NCBI GenBank assembly: GCA_034387635.1
Contig: JAOANU010000018.1
Coordinates: forward strand, 186,001 to 250,000
Reading direction: 5' to 3'
Source of the DNA: Rhodosporidiobolus odoratus
Taxonomy: Eukaryota; Basidiomycota; Microbotryomycetes; Sporidiobolales; Sporidiobolaceae
Length of the DNA stretch: 64,000 nt
Of this stretch, positions 44,095 to 57,042 are shown one piece after another. A program made the translations under genes and the position numbers. The notes beneath the pieces were generated by a model, which saw only the letters and a list, made by a program, of their open reading frames with translations, was not told the DNA's origin and did no database searches. The first letter of the stretch is position 1. Each line of letters opens with the position of its first letter.

Positions 44095-47000
44095 ATGCAC
44101 ATTGACAGTAAGCAGTACAGTCACCCGCTGGGGGCGCGTACTCACACCCCAAGTGTCGACATGAACGAAATCCGCCCCTCTCCCCCTGGCCGCTCCCCCT
44201 CTCACTCATCCGCGCACCAACACATTCTACGACCACGCCGCTCGTTCCAACGCACTCCCTTCTCGTCAAAGTCAAACATCTTGGCCGGCGGTGGCCTTCT
44301 CTCGGTCGACGGGAGTGCCAACCAGCTTCAGAGCCCCGTCAAGCTAGGTCAGGTTCAAGCATCGACTGAGCGCGTGGCGGGCCGAGGACGCGGACGGGGT
44401 GGCGGCGCTATCCTATTTCCCGCGTCACCGGAAGTGGCCGACGCGGTTCGAGCCCACGAACAGCCATCCACGTCGACTTCCGCCTCAACAAGCACCGCGA
44501 CCCGAAGCACTCGCACTGGTCAGCGCGAAGTCGCCGGACTCAAGAAGCTCGCCAATGCGTTCGGTGGTGCCATGCTCGGTAAGACACGGAGCTCGACGGC
44601 GCGCAAGGCTTTCGACTTGAATGACTGGAACCATGACCTCGCCGTTATCGCAAGTCATCCTTCGAGTTCGACTCCCACGAGTCCCGGTCCGGAAGGAGAG
44701 GCGGTAGAAGGCGCAGAAGCCGGGTTCCCTCCGGCTCCGAGGCGGCGATCCTCTGTCGCCAGCGACATGTCGAGCCCGGTCAACGAGCTCTCCCCGCGAG
44801 TTCCTCGTTCTCGCCCATCGTACGGCCGGGCTGCGGAGGAGTTCGCCTCACGGCTCGAGCCACCGGCGAACGAGTTTAAGCGGCGCAAGAGCGACGAGAT
44901 GGAAGACGAGCAGCGGGATACCTTCAACCACTTCCAGAGCCCAGCACTTTCGGCAGTACCTCTTCAACGACGAGACGGTCACCAGCCACACCACGCCCAC
45001 TCTCGCACCCACTCTCTTGTCCACGCTCACTCTGTCCGTTCGTCACGAACGCTCTCCCACCACGCCAGCGCAGGCGAGACCGCCTTTTCCGCTCATTCCC
45101 CTGCTTCCATCCCTCGTTCAGCCCCTTCCCTCAACTTCGACAATCCCTTCCTGTCCCGTTCGCCGGCGTTTGGCGCACCCGGCTCTGCGCCTCCCCCGCT
45201 CAAGCGTGTCTCCGTAGAGCGGCTCGCTCCGCTCGTGGACAACGAAACCGACAGCAGCGGGCTGTCTGGCGACGATGCGGTGTTTGGCGGCCCTCCCCTT
45301 CCAACTCCCGGCCCATCCAGTCTCCGCAAAGTCTCGCGCGCCAAGTCGCTCTCTCGCCCTTCCGTTCCCTCGTTCAACATCATCCCTATCCCCGCCTCTT
45401 CCTCCCACCCCGGCTTCGAGACGAACAAGCTCTCACCCGCCCTTCCCAGTCCTACTCCCCACGACACGCTCCGAGCCCCTCCTCCCGCCTCCCGCAGCCG
45501 CATCTCGACGAGCAACCTCGACACGCTGGACGAGTCCGGCCCCGCCATCGACTACTTCTCGACCTCCGGTTCCGGGCTGCGAGACGGTGGTGTTAGCCCC
45601 GGTCTGCTCACTTCCTCTGGCGAGAGCTCGACCATGACCCCGCCGCGCAAGCGGGTAAGCGATGGAGCTGGGTTCAGCCTTTTCGGCGCTCAACAACCTG
45701 CCGCAGCTTCAGCCGCCGAACGAGCAGGTCGTCGGCACTCGATGCTACCGCAAGCGATCCAATCTACATACGCTGACACGGCGTCATCGGCCAACAGCGG
45801 TGGAAAGGCCTCTACCTCGGGTTCGACCTCGATGCCGGACATGCTTGCGACAAACTCGGGAACCGACAGCGGAGAAGGTACCCTCGACGACAGCGACACC
45901 CAGATTTCTGCGAGGCCACCGCCGCTGCCGAGGTTGAAGCCGCTTTATGCAACTACGAAGGCGCCGAGGAGGATGAGCATGATTCAGCCGCCGACTTCGA
46001 CCGGGGGTGAGCTATCCGGATTTGGCTTGCCGGTCAGTAGGCGTGTGGCTTCCATGGATGGTTTGCGACCGCTCGGTTCGTTCCTCTATCCTCCTCTGCA
46101 CGTCCTCGTCCGACCTGACTCACCTGTCACAATCGCAGGCACGCCGGTCTCGACCTTGGGTCGCAAGCGCAACGCAAACGGTGCTCTTCTCGCCGGCGGA
46201 GCGACGAGCAAGCTTGGCGTCGTATCGCCAATCGTCAACCCGCCTTCGAGTCCTGCTCAGACTCGTTGGGCCAAGTCGAGCCGCGAATCCGGCGAAGAGG
46301 CTGACGAGGAGGAGGACCTGATGGACGAAGACGAGGCGCCGTCAAGACGAAGCATGGACAGCTGGAGGGGCACCGCGCCGGCGTTGACCGATGCGACCAC
46401 CAGCGTGTCCTCCTGCTCGCTCAACACTTCGCTTTCCGGCGCTCTCGAGCACGGCGCAGTGGGCGTCAGCGCATCGACGTCGACCAACTCGCTCAACTCA
46501 ACAAATGGCGCCGCTGGTCCCGAAGGTGCAGCGGAAGGGGGCTTCTTCACGCCCCAGACCTTCAAGAACGTCCGCCCTCTTGCCGCCGCCTTCATGTCCA
46601 CCGGTCTTGTCAGCAAGCGTAGTCGCCCTCGGAGCGACAGCACGTCCGGCGCGCCCGTCTTTAACCTTCACCAGCATCTCCAGCAGCAACTCGGTGAAAC
46701 CGCCGTGCCGAAAGGTTCGCCGATGAAGCAGCCTCTCGCTACTGCGGCGTCGACGGAACAATCTGTCCCACCGCTACCGAACCCGCTCGTTGCCAGCCTC
46801 TCTCGCCCATCTACCATGCCCGATACTCCCGTCAAGAGGCTTTCGTTCATCCACCCCTCAACTTCCACCGCCGCCAACCCCCTTGTTCCTTCCGCACTTG
46901 CTGCCACTCCCATCACGACTATCAGTGCACCCCTAGATCAGACCAGCCCGGACGAAGGGGAGGACTCGCCATCCGCCGCTCACGCCACCGCAACCGGGTC

Positions 47001-49173
47001 TCCCATCGGCGCCATGGGTCCTCTTTCCACCAAAAAGGCGCTCGCGCTGAACCTCGCCAAGGGTCTTGCCGGTGGCGAGGAAGACACCCTGTCCCCGCTC
47101 AACTCAACGAGGAAGCCTGTCCGATCCGTCTCTCCTCTCTCCGGCCGTTCCGGTTCCTTCGTCGACTCGCCCGACAAGCACGCCTCGAGCAGCGTTTCGG
47201 GTCGTCCGGGTATCGAGTCAGGCGACCTTTCTCCGTCTGCTCATGCCTCAAGAGGAAGTTCGCGCGGCTCAGGCATCAAGAGCAGCTTGACCCGAGTCAG
47301 GCCGGCGATGTTCAGGCGAAGGAGCAGCGGGCAGTTGTCGAACGAGAGTGGGTTCCTGCAGCTCCAGCACCGGTCTGGTAGCTCTAGCTCGGGTGGTAGC
47401 GTGACGGGTACAATCGCAGAAGGCGAGCCAATGACGCCGACGAGGAGTGTAGGCGGACGGTACTGGGAAGGTCAGTCTGGGACTTCCGTTCGAGTCTGCT
47501 TTCCGCGCTGACATCGCCCTTCCCCTAGGTACTCAACTTCTTGACACTCCGACCGAAGAGCCGCCAATCACTCCTGCCACCCCAGGCTTCCCCCATCTCC
47601 CGCCTCACCCCTTCGCTGCTTCCGGCCAGTCCACCGTCTTCCTCCAACCTCTCGCCACTCCGCATGGTGCTCCCCGCTCGTCGTTCCCGCTCTCTCATCT
47701 CGAGCAGCGACAACATCTCCTTCCTCTTGCCGCCGGTGGTGCCAACGCTCACACCGGCGCAGGCAGGCCGCAGATCAAGATCCGCCATTCGAGCTCCACG
47801 ATCCTTTCGCTTCGTCAACACGAGCTGAACCAACCGAGCTGGTTTGAGACGAACTTTACGCTCCTCCGCCCACTGGGCATGGGAGCCTTTAGCGATGCGT
47901 GGGAGGTAGCCGACCATTCGAGGGGGAGTCAGGTTTATGCGGTCAAGAGGACCAAGAACCCTTTCCTCGGCCCGAAAGATCGGTACGCTCGCTTTCTTTT
48001 CCTCACCGCTCGAGCTCTTCGCTGACATTCGTCGACGCATTGTAGCTTACGCCGTCTTGAGGAAGTCGACATCCTCCGCCTCTTCTCGACTGAGGAGAAT
48101 CAATCGCCGCACCTCATCTCTCTCGTCGACGCGTGGGAGCAAAGCGGACATCTCTTCATCGAGACTGAGCTCTGTCCCGCTGGCAACTTGGCCTACTGGC
48201 TCGAAGACTTCGGTACTCAGCACGAAACGCTCGACGAGGCGCGCGTCTGGAAGATCCTCGCAGAGCTTACCGCCGGCGTTGCGCACCTTCACTCGCGAAA
48301 CGTTCTGCACCTCGACCTTAAACCCGCCAACGTCTTCATCAGTGACCGAGGCCACCTCAAGCTTGGCGATTTCGGCCTGGCGACTCGTTGGCCTCGAACC
48401 GACCCTCTAAGCATTATGAAAGGCGCGGCTGTTGAGAGTCCCCCTGGCGCCGACTGGCACAACATGCGAGATTCTGGCGACAACATTTGGAAAATACAGG
48501 AAGGCGAACGTCGCATCCGGGCGAAGAGCGGTGGAGCTGTTCCCGAAGATCTCGAGCGCGAAGGAGACCGCGAATATATCGCTCCGGAGATCCTTGGTGG
48601 ACGCTATGGCAAAGAAGCAGACGTCTTCTCGTGCGTCGTCCTTTTCGCTGGCCCTCTCCCGGTCATTACTTACGTTGTCCCGCCTGCAGTCTCGGCTTGA
48701 TCATCCTCGAAGCGGCGGCCAATGTCGTCCTTCCAGACAACGGCCTACCATGGCAGAAGCTCCGATCCAACGATTTCTCCGATGTCAACCTCAGCCGCCT
48801 CTCGCCTATGCTGCAGAGCGTTCTCGAAGGGATGCTCAAGCAATCGCCTGACGTCCGCGCCGCCATCACCGACGTTGCCGACTTCCCCGTGGTCAAACAG
48901 CTCTGCGACATGCTCGCTCGCTCGCTCGCGCCGCAGCAGCACCACCAGACGCCCGAAGTGCTGGGTGCCGTCTGCGCCGAGGCCGACTCCTTCCTCCACG
49001 ACCTTTTCACCAAGGCTTACCCGGAGCGGTCGAGTCCCGCCGCGCCCGCCTTTTCCATACTCCCTGCCCAAGACCCGCCGGCTCTCGACGTCACCGCGGC
49101 TCTCAACTATCACGAGGAGCAGCTCGCAACCGCAGCGACCGTGGCGGACGACGAGCGTATGGACATCGACTGA
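44095..49173 (+). CDS. Wee1-type mitotic inhibitor kinase
   Basis: Dual-specificity-type kinase that phosphorylates Cdk1 on tyrosine and delays mitosis; nuclear. Exons 44095-46075, 46139-47470, 47529-47982, 48046-48630, 48690-49173; 1611 aa (1589 if the ATG at 44161 is used). The first 1140 residues or so are disordered with many SP/TP sites, suited to control by Cdk. The kinase domain follows: LGMGAFSDAWEV glycine loop, YAVKR lysine, HLDLKPANVFI catalytic loop, GDFGLAT, then GDREYIAPEIL and LGLIILEAAANVVLPDNG. The last block and HLDLKPANV are characteristic of Wee1/Mik1/Swe1. The intron at 46076-46138 is 63 nt and open in frame, so it could be retained; its GTTCGT donor and CTGAC branch argue for splicing. 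Confidence 0.9.
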
Positions 49174-49798
49174 ACTTGGCGTCTCTCGTCCTCTTCTCTC
49201 CGTCCTCCCTTCCTTCATTAGACAACCAAACCTCCCTTCGTACTATAAGAACATTCATTTTTGTGCTTTGCTGGGCCTCTAAGAAACATCCCTCTTCGTT
49301 GTGCATCTGTATCCCTATTCAAATCTATCTTCGATATTTCGCCCCTTTCTTCTCTCAATCGCCTCCGCCTCATCATCTACAGACCCTCTTTCTCTACACT
49401 CCTTCCGCGTCATCTACATTGTACCAGTATACTCTACTCCGCTTCTCCTACCTATCTCCCCCTCGAGGCTATCTTTCTTTCGTAGTTCACCTTGCCCTGC
49501 TGCTTGAAGCGCGGGAGCCTTCTCTCTCACCTGTCCAAGTTATAAACTGGTTTTCCTGCATGATACCCAGTTTCGAGTCTGAAGAGAGGCGTCGAGAGAC
49601 CGAAAACGCAAGCTGTAATTGACAGGTCTGCTTGACTGATGGGTATGGGCTGCAAGAAAGACGGGAAATCGTACTCCGGGAAACACGAAACGAGAGGATG
49701 CTAGGAAAGATCGAAATAAGCGAGGGGTGCGCTGCGAGAAAGGTGGTGGCAGGCACCAGGAGGGGAAGAGGCGTGAGGAAGTAAGGGCTCCGAGAGGG
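49174..49798. other. Convergent intergenic region
   Basis: Long 3' flank of the kinase gene, pyrimidine-rich to about 49510, meeting the 3' end of the kinesin gene. No gene seen. Confidence 0.55.
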
Positions 49799-52700
49799 TT
49801 ATCGAGCAGTCGAGCCGAAGAAGCCGCCGGGACGGGAGAAGAAGCCAGAGGTGCGGCGAGCGTCGTTTGGGCTGTTAGAGCGCGATGTCAGTTGGCGCAA
49901 GGCTAATGTACGTAAAAGAGACAACTTACGACGGCTCTGCCTCCGCACCACCACCGCGCAGCGGCTTGGCGATGCGACCGAAGTTGAGCGTCGAAGCAAC
50001 GGCAGGCTGATTTTGGGCTACAGGGGCAAAGGATGAGCAGGCCGGACCAGACGGAGAGGAGCAAGAGCCGCCGCGTACCTCGGGCTTGATCCAACCTCTC
50101 CCGGACAGCCTGCAATTTTGACTCGAACTTGGCATTGAGCTGGTTGACCTTCTCATTTGCTTCGCGTAAGAGGGTCTCAAGCGTCCCGATGCGCTCGTTA
50201 CGGGCGAGGAGCTTGCGCTCAGCGAGGGCGACGTCGCGCTTAAGGGTGGTGTTCTGGTCGACAAGCTAACAAGGCGATCAAAGGTGAGCAAGCAACTTTA
50301 CGACCCAGACACGGCGGATAGGCGTACCTGCTTCTGTACCAAGGTGAGCTGGTCCAGGTTGCGAGTAAGGAAGTCCATCTTGCGCTGCTGAGCCTTCGAG
50401 TTCGAGTTCTTCGCCAGGTTGCGGTAGTTCTCGCGCGCCTCGTCGAGGGAGATTTCGAGCTCGACAACCTGCAAGTTTCGAATCAGTTGTCTGTGAAAAG
50501 GTAGCCCTGACAGAACATGCAGACTTGAGCGGAGAGAAAGGCTCACCTTCTCGCACCGATCTTGCAGGTCGCGCATTAAGCTCTTCTTCATTGTGTCGAA
50601 GTCGGAAAGCTGCTGGGCAACGGCCTTGTGTTGGCGTTCCATGTCCTTGGCAGCCTCCTCCAGGCTCTTTCCGCCTTCGATACTAGCGGCGGTGATCTTG
50701 AAGGCACGCTGCGGAAGGAAAGGCTGAGTCAAGTCCTGCGAACAGAGCAGGAAGCCTGGTCGTACCTCGAGCTCAGCGTTTGCGCTTCGGACCTGCTCAA
50801 GCGTTGTAGTGACGTTCTTGACCTCTTGGTGTTTCAGGTCGAGTTGCTGTTTCAAATCGTTCGCGTCGGTCAGGGCGGCCTCGAGCTTCATGGCATATTG
50901 CGCCTCGAGTTTGTTCTGGACAGGAGCGGAGACGAGTCAGTCGTAGCGTTGGGAGAAGCAGGACTGCTCATCCCACCTTGATGCCGTGAACATTGGCAGC
51001 GTCGGCACGCTCGTCATCGGCCAGAGTTTTGTCTGGAAGGACGAGGATCAGCGAAGCAACTACTTGTTAGTTGCTGCTCGCTGAAAAGACGAACCAAGCA
51101 GCTCCTCGTATTCCTGCTCCAGCGTAGCCAGACGCTGTTCTAGCTCATCCCGTCTTCGCAGCAACAAGTCGTTCTCCTCCTGAACCTGCTTCGAGCGATC
51201 TTGCTGTTCTCGCACAGAAACGGAGGAGTCTTCAAGCTGTCGTCGAAGCATGGCGATATCCTCGGGTGAGAGAGGCTTGTCGGACTGGACAGCATCGTCG
51301 AGTCGGGCTAGGGAGGCGCGGATTTCGGCTTCCTTCTCGGACATGCCACCCTGCGAAACACAAGCTCGTCAACTTCAGCACGACTGAGTAGGCGGGAGAA
51401 GCGCGCACAGCATTGAGCCCTGCCATCATCGCCGCCATCCGTTCCGCCTTCTTCTTGTCCTTCCCTTCCTGCTCCACAGACTTTTGAGTCGCCTTGAGGT
51501 CGGTCATCGTTCTCTGCTCCGCCGGTATACTGACGTATCAGCAATCAGACTATACTCGACAGGAGAAACCGGCGTGCGTACCCTGAGGTCCTCGAGCTCC
51601 TTCTCCAACTCCGAATTCTGCTCTTTGAGCGAGTCACTCGTGATCGCGGCCTCCTTGCTCTCGTAAACTAGCTTCTCAAGCTGAAGTCTCATGTCGGCGA
51701 CTTCGCCGGTCATCGATTTGTTCTCGCTTAGGGCGACCGTTTCTTGCTCCTTCAGCGAGGTGAGTTCCTCCCGAAGGTCGCGGATGATCTTCTCCTGCGA
51801 CGAGAGTTGCGATTCCTACAGGTACAAGAGAGCGATGTCAGGTGACCAAGTCCTGAGCACGAGCACAGACTAGAAGAAAGAGACGAACGGTTTTCGCCAG
51901 CGAGTCTTCCATCTCATTCTGCCTTCGCAGAAACTCTTCCCTCTCCTCATGGTCCATCGACCCACCCATCGGCGTCTCGGGCCTACTGACTCCTCCATCA
52001 CTAATTCGATCAAGCGCAGGTTGCTTAGGCCTCCCCGCTGCTGCTCCAGCTTTTCCTCCAGGAGGCCCGACCAGCTGTTCGAGCTCGCCTGGCTTGAGCC
52101 CGAGAGCCTTCTCCATACTCGCCCACTGCTCCTTGTCGACTGTACCTCCTGAACGCCAGATGCTAACCTCCTGCTCCAGCAAGCCGATGTAAGCCCCCGC
52201 ATTGGTGGAATCCCTCTGCGCCTTCTTGAGCAAGGCTTTGAGCTCCGCCGGTGACAGCTCGGCATTCACTCGGGCCTTGTTCTTGATCGACTTGGCACGC
52301 ATACCGAAACGGAGGGTCGAGAGGGTTTCGGTTTCGTTGTAAGGAGACGGGGAACAGTTAATGATGAGGGTCGTACGGGAGTTACCACCGAGGGACTCTT
52401 GCAAGATACGAGTGAGCTTGGAGTCGCGGTAGGGGATATGCGAAGACTGTGTGCGACGATGAAGGCAGAGGTGAGCAAAGAAATGCTAGAAAGAAACAGG
52501 TAGACAAGTAAGCGCACCTTTCCATCCGTCAAAGCGTTGATGACCATTCCCAGCGCAGACAGCGACTTGTTGATCTTCTTTGCCTCCTCGAGCGTCTGGC
52601 CCGTAGCGCCCGTCTTTCCAATCTTTTCGGAACCAGCCAAATCGACGAGGAAAAGCGAACCAGTCTTCTGAGTGCCGGTTTCGGTGTTGCGGGCTTGAAC

Positions 52701-53700
52701 AGTGATGACAAAGATTGAGTGAGAACGGGAAGATTCGGCGTTCATGTCTGGGGAAGGGCAAGGTAAGCTTGCGAACGTCAAGCAGAAAAGGAAAGGAAGA
52801 TCACGCACTGGTCGACGAGACGGCACGAGCACTTCCACCTTGACGCATGATCTCGTAGACCTCTGCCGAATTCGAAACGTAGAAGTCGGATAGGTTCTTG
52901 ACATAAACACCGCGTGCCTTGTCTTCGTGAACTGGCAGGTTGTCGTTTTCGGCTGTGCGTAAGGTATGGTCGGCGGATAAGCTCTACAGTCGGAGAAGAG
53001 ATATGCGTACGAGCCAACAAGTCACGAATGCGCTCCATGTAGATCTCCATGTAGGACACCTTGACGAGGTATTCGAGATTGGCAGGAGACGCCATAATCG
53101 ATGCGAAGATCTGCTCCGTCAGACGAGGAATGATACCCTTCGTCTCGACGTCGTCAATGTCGGGTCCCTGGGAGTCGAAGTCAAGGGTCAGCCTGTACAA
53201 AGCCTGGAAGGAAGAGCAGAATTTGGCTGACCATCATCGTGTGCGATTTTCCGGAACCGGTTTGACCGTAGGCAAAGACTGTCCCGTTGTAGCCGTCCAT
53301 CACATCTGTGGAGGGCACGGAAGTTCAGTAAAAACAGCTAGTCCAAGAAACGCAGTTGAAGGGAAAAGGGGAAAAGATCGGAATCTCCTCGATGTCGTCT
53401 TCCTCCGCTTCCGCGAGCGCACCGGGAGACGAGCAGAGAAGTAGCGCAAAGCTGAAGAGACTTACCATCAACGATCCCCTTGACTCCATACTCGAAAACC
53501 TCTTCCTGCTTAGTTTCCATCTGGAAAACTCTGTCGAAGGTGAATCCTTGCGCATCCGGTCCTTTCATCCCCTCCTGCCCACTGAGCTTGACGTTCGTAC
53601 CCTCGTCATCTATACGCACTATAGATTCACCTCCAGATTGAGCGAGTTCAAGTTTATTGGGAGGACGGAACCTGCAAACGACTTTGATATTGTTGGACAT
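49799..53700 (-). CDS. Kinesin-1 heavy chain
   Basis: Plus-end-directed microtubule motor for vesicle and organelle transport. Sixteen exons (complement): 53466-53700, 53232-53305, 53011-53167, 52809-52952, 52518-52747, 51889-52446, 51582-51815, 51409-51513, 51095-51350, 50977-51032, 50766-50915, 50547-50708, 50328-50468, 50079-50265, 49930-50017, 49799-49871; 949 aa, close to other fungal conventional kinesins. Motor domain 1-335: [15 protein letters not shown]-loop [39 protein letters not shown]. Then neck and long coiled coils, and the tail [12 protein letters not shown], the IAK autoinhibitory motif of fungal kinesin-1. Retaining the last intron ends the protein right after EAEPS; splicing adds 24 residues ([16 protein letters not shown]...). 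Nearly every junction is fixed by conserved sequence. Confidence 0.95.
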
Positions 53701-54552
53701 GCTGTTTTCGGCGTGTGAGGCGTGTTTGGGCTAGGTGAGGCTGATGTATGAGCACAGGCGTGCAGAGAAGATCGAAAAGAGTGGTTTGATTGGAGAGCGG
53801 GAAGAGGGAAGAAGTCGAAAGTGGGGTGGGGAGAGGAAAGAGCTGCAGAGGCAGAGAAGGATGACCGGTGCTGGGCTTATGGGGCGCTATGATAGATCTG
53901 ACTGCGACCTGATGTGTATGGAGTCGCTCAGAAGTGACGAGGATTGTGGAGAGGACGGTTGTTGAAGGACGACCAGGGGAACGGGCGGTTTGGCGTCAAA
54001 TGCCGCAGCGGATCCAGTTCTTGCAGATCTGGCAGGCTAGCTGAGGGATTTTTGAGTGCTTGCGGTGCTTGCGGTGCTGTCTTGTGCGTCCGGCGGTGTG
54101 TTTGAGTTGTAGTCGAGGCGCGAGCGTCGACGGGCGCGCGGAGTCGAAGGCGGAAACCGAGGACGGCGGGCGAACGGCTAGTAGGACCAAGGAGGATTGT
54201 ATTTCTATCAGCGTCGCCCTGGGGTTGATTGCGCTGGGGTCTCACGAGACTCGAGATGACGAGGTTCAGAAGTTGCGAGAGGAGCGATTTCACGAGGACG
54301 GTCTACCTCGACATCGCTCCATGGTCGTTCTGGACAGGCCAGGGGGTTCACAAGCACTGCCGCGAAAGGCTTTGATACAACGAGGGAAACAGCGAGCGAG
54401 ATGCACAGCTATCCTCCCTCCCTTTTTCCCTCTCGTTTTCCCCATGCTTGGCAGTTCAAACGATAGCCCCACAAGACGACTAAGATAAAGAGCAGATATT
54501 CTCGAGCAAAGCCTCAGGTACACCACGACAACAGTTCCGACGGCCCGCTCCC
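53701..54552. other. Intergenic region, kinesin promoter
   Basis: 852 bp with the kinesin upstream region (purine-rich near 53740-53870) and the 3' flank of the next minus-strand gene. Short open frames around 54060-54490 show no family and are not called. Confidence 0.5.
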
Positions 54553-56376
54553 CTAGTGCTCCTTCTTCTCCTCCAGAGGCGGGACCAGCGTCTCTTCCCT
54601 TCGAGCTGGCTCGACCTCTGCCGCTGGTAAATCCGCCGCCAGACCCTCGTCACTCGAAAGAATAGCAGGAGGCAGTGTCGATGAGGAAGGGACTGCGAGA
54701 CCGGTGTGTTCGGCGGGGTCGACTCCCTTGCCCTTCTCCACCCTCTTCGTCTCCGCCTCTGCTCCTTGCGCCTCTCTCGGCATGTCCGCCCCTTCGACCT
54801 CTTCCTCCATGGTACTCGTCCTCAAGCTCGAACCCTCACCCTCGGCTTCACCAGTCAAGGACGTCGCCCCGGTTTCCCTCCTCACTTCACTTTCCCCTTC
54901 TCCCTCGGCCTCCGCCTCTCCTTCCCGATCCTCCTCCGCTTCTCCCTCACCCCCGATCGACCTCGAAAGCACAGACGGCTGTCTCTCTTTCTTCCCCCTC
55001 CCCTCACTCTCGCCTCCTACTCCCCCCGCCAGTCCAGGCGAAGGTAAACTATTAAGCACCACCGCACTCCAAGTACTCTTAGCTCCCAAACTCTCCTCAC
55101 TCGGTCTCCTGGACCCCGCTAGCGCTCGAACTGAAGCATCCTCGTCCGCGCCCGCGTCCCTCTTCGCTCCCCCTCCTCCTCCTCCTCCTCCTCCACCGCC
55201 TCCGATGCTTACTGCCCCGCCCGCGATGGAACGCTTAGTACTCCAAGCTTTGAGATTCCCGAGTCCACCTCCACCCCAGCTACTGCGTCCTCCGTCCCTC
55301 GTTGTAGTCGCTGTGCTGCCGATGAAAGAGGGCGCAAAGGAGGACGAAGCGAGAGTCAGGACGGAAGCGTTGTCTGGTGGGTATTGAGCTGGGTGAGGGT
55401 TGTTACGCGGGTGAGCGTGGGTGTAGATGGGGACTCCATTGGGAGCGTGCTGAGCGGAAGAGGACGAGTCGAGGTAGGAGAGAGGTGCGCCGGAAAGGGA
55501 GGAAGAAGAGGAAGAGGTGGAGAAGCGGTGTTGAGCGAGGGATGGATGGGTTGCGGGTGGGGTGGAAGGCGAGGCTGGAGCAGAAAGGGTGGAGAAGGTG
55601 ATGCCGGGGCCAGTTGATGAGGGTATGGAGACGGGTGTCGTGAGCGAATTCCCAGAAGGAGAGGTCGACATTCCCGGGCTAGGGGCTGCAAGCGGGCTGG
55701 CCTGGGCTGGCTGAATGAAGTGGTTGCCCGTTCCAGGGACCACCGCGATGCGGTTCGCACCTCCCGCGGCGCCGCCGAGGTCGACCGAGAGAAGCGTCGT
55801 GGGCTTGGTGCTCGCATAGCTCTTGGCATAAACCGAATTGGCGCCTGGAGCGTAAAAGCTTCCAGCTCCGCCGGTGCCGCCCGTCGAGTGCGAGTCTCCT
55901 CCGTCCGTGTGTGCGGTGAGAGCGGTGCGCTTGCTGATGATGCTGGACGGAGGGCGAGTCGAGGGAGCAAAAGGGTAAACGGAGGCGTCGGTATCTGCGC
56001 CGGAAAGGGCGGAAAGGCCAGATGCGGATCCGCTACGGCGACGGTGGCGAGAGAGGGAGAGAGTGGGAACGCCGGCGTCACCGTCCAAGCCTGCGACGTC
56101 GGCACTCTGGCCTCCGCCGGTTCGAGCGGGAGACAGTGACTTCGACCTGGACCTGCTCACGCTCTCCCTGCTGGTTCTGCCACTGCTTGGCTGGGCCTCC
56201 GTCGCCACAGGGACTTGCGGAAGGGCATCTTGGCTGTGCTGCGGAGTTGCTAGCTTGGGACGCTGTTTAGCCCCACCCGAGAGGAACCGAGAGATGGAAC
56301 GGAATACACGCTTGTGCGAGCGAGGGTTGTTGCCGGTGGTTGTAGGAGGCGTGTTTGGGGCTGCTGCCGTTGCCAT
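54553..56376 (-). CDS. Low-complexity Ser/Gly/Glu-rich protein
   Basis: Function not recognised. Single exon of 607 aa starting MATAAAPNTPPTTTGN. A basic start (KRVFRSISRFLSGGAKQRPK, about 22-41) could be a membrane-binding or nuclear signal. The rest is disordered: Ser/Thr/Pro-rich to about 330, one more ordered patch (YPPDNASVLTLASSSFAPSF), a run of twelve or so glycines near 400, then a Glu/Gly-rich C-terminus. The antisense strand is also largely open, an effect of base composition. That the frame is uninterrupted for 1.8 kb with a clear start supports a real gene. No domain is called. Confidence 0.65.
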   Translation of the reverse strand: MATAAAPNTPPTTTGNNPRSHKRVFRSISRFLSGGAKQRPKLATPQHSQDALPQVPVATEAQPSSGRTSRESVSRSRSKSLSPARTGGGQSADVAGLDGDAGVPTLSLSRHRRRSGSASGLSALSGADTDASVYPFAPSTRPPSSIISKRTALTAHTDGGDSHSTGGTGGAGSFYAPGANSVYAKSYASTKPTTLLSVDLGGAAGGANRIAVVPGTGNHFIQPAQASPLAAPSPGMSTSPSGNSLTTPVSIPSSTGPGITFSTLSAPASPSTPPATHPSLAQHRFSTSSSSSSLSGAPLSYLDSSSSAQHAPNGVPIYTHAHPRNNPHPAQYPPDNASVLTLASSSFAPSFIGSTATTTRDGGRSSWGGGGLGNLKAWSTKRSIAGGAVSIGGGGGGGGGGGGAKRDAGADEDASVRALAGSRRPSEESLGAKSTWSAVVLNSLPSPGLAGGVGGESEGRGKKERQPSVLSRSIGGEGEAEEDREGEAEAEGEGESEVRRETGATSLTGEAEGEGSSLRTSTMEEEVEGADMPREAQGAEAETKRVEKGKGVDPAEHTGLAVPSSSTLPPAILSSDEGLAADLPAAEVEPARREETLVPPLEEKKEH

Positions 56377-57042
56377 GGTTGTCCGGGAAGAGTACGAGGT
56401 GACTTAGTGCAACGAGGCTGGAAGGCGATGAAGGGTACCAGCGGCGGAGGTGAACGGGGACTTGGGCAAGACTGCGACGGGCTTGGGGGTGTTGAAGATA
56501 TTGCTCTCTGGGTGTGCGAGGTGTTTGTATGGCAGCAGAGTTAGATCGAAGTGAGAAGGACGCGGAAAGAGAAGTGTTGCTGACGGAAGAACGAGACGAC
56601 TCAGCGACACTCTCGGCACGGCTCTTACAGGCTGTGCCACGTCACATGTACCGCGACGAGAAGACGGCCTAGCCCCGGCGAGCTAAGCGGACGACGAAAC
56701 AACCTTTGCAGCGAGGCGCGACTTGGGGGAAAGATCAGTGAATTTGGCACGGCACAAGCAACAAGTAGGATGATGTAGAAACGAGAGAGGAAGCGACGAC
56801 CGGAAGGTAGAGGGTGGGGTGAGGTACTACTTTTGCGAGTGCGTCTATGTTGGCTGAGAGGGTGTGGAGAACGTGTCTGGGAAACTGAAAGTAGAACGAC
56901 GACGACAAAGTATGAACGGAAATGGCTGGGTACTGCTAGAGAGGAAGGAACAGAGCTACAGCCCAATGGTGTATGAGGGAGAGAAAGGAGAGTGTACAAC
57001 CTATGTAATGAAACGAAACAAGCGATTCCTGCCTCCCGCGAT
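56377..57042. other. Intergenic region
   Basis: 666 bp with the upstream part of the low-complexity gene and the 3' flank of the next minus-strand gene. No gene seen. Confidence 0.5.

Noticed and set aside
44593..49218. Several open frames antisense to the Wee1-like gene
   Set aside because: No family content; explained by composition of the Ser/Pro-rich coding strand.
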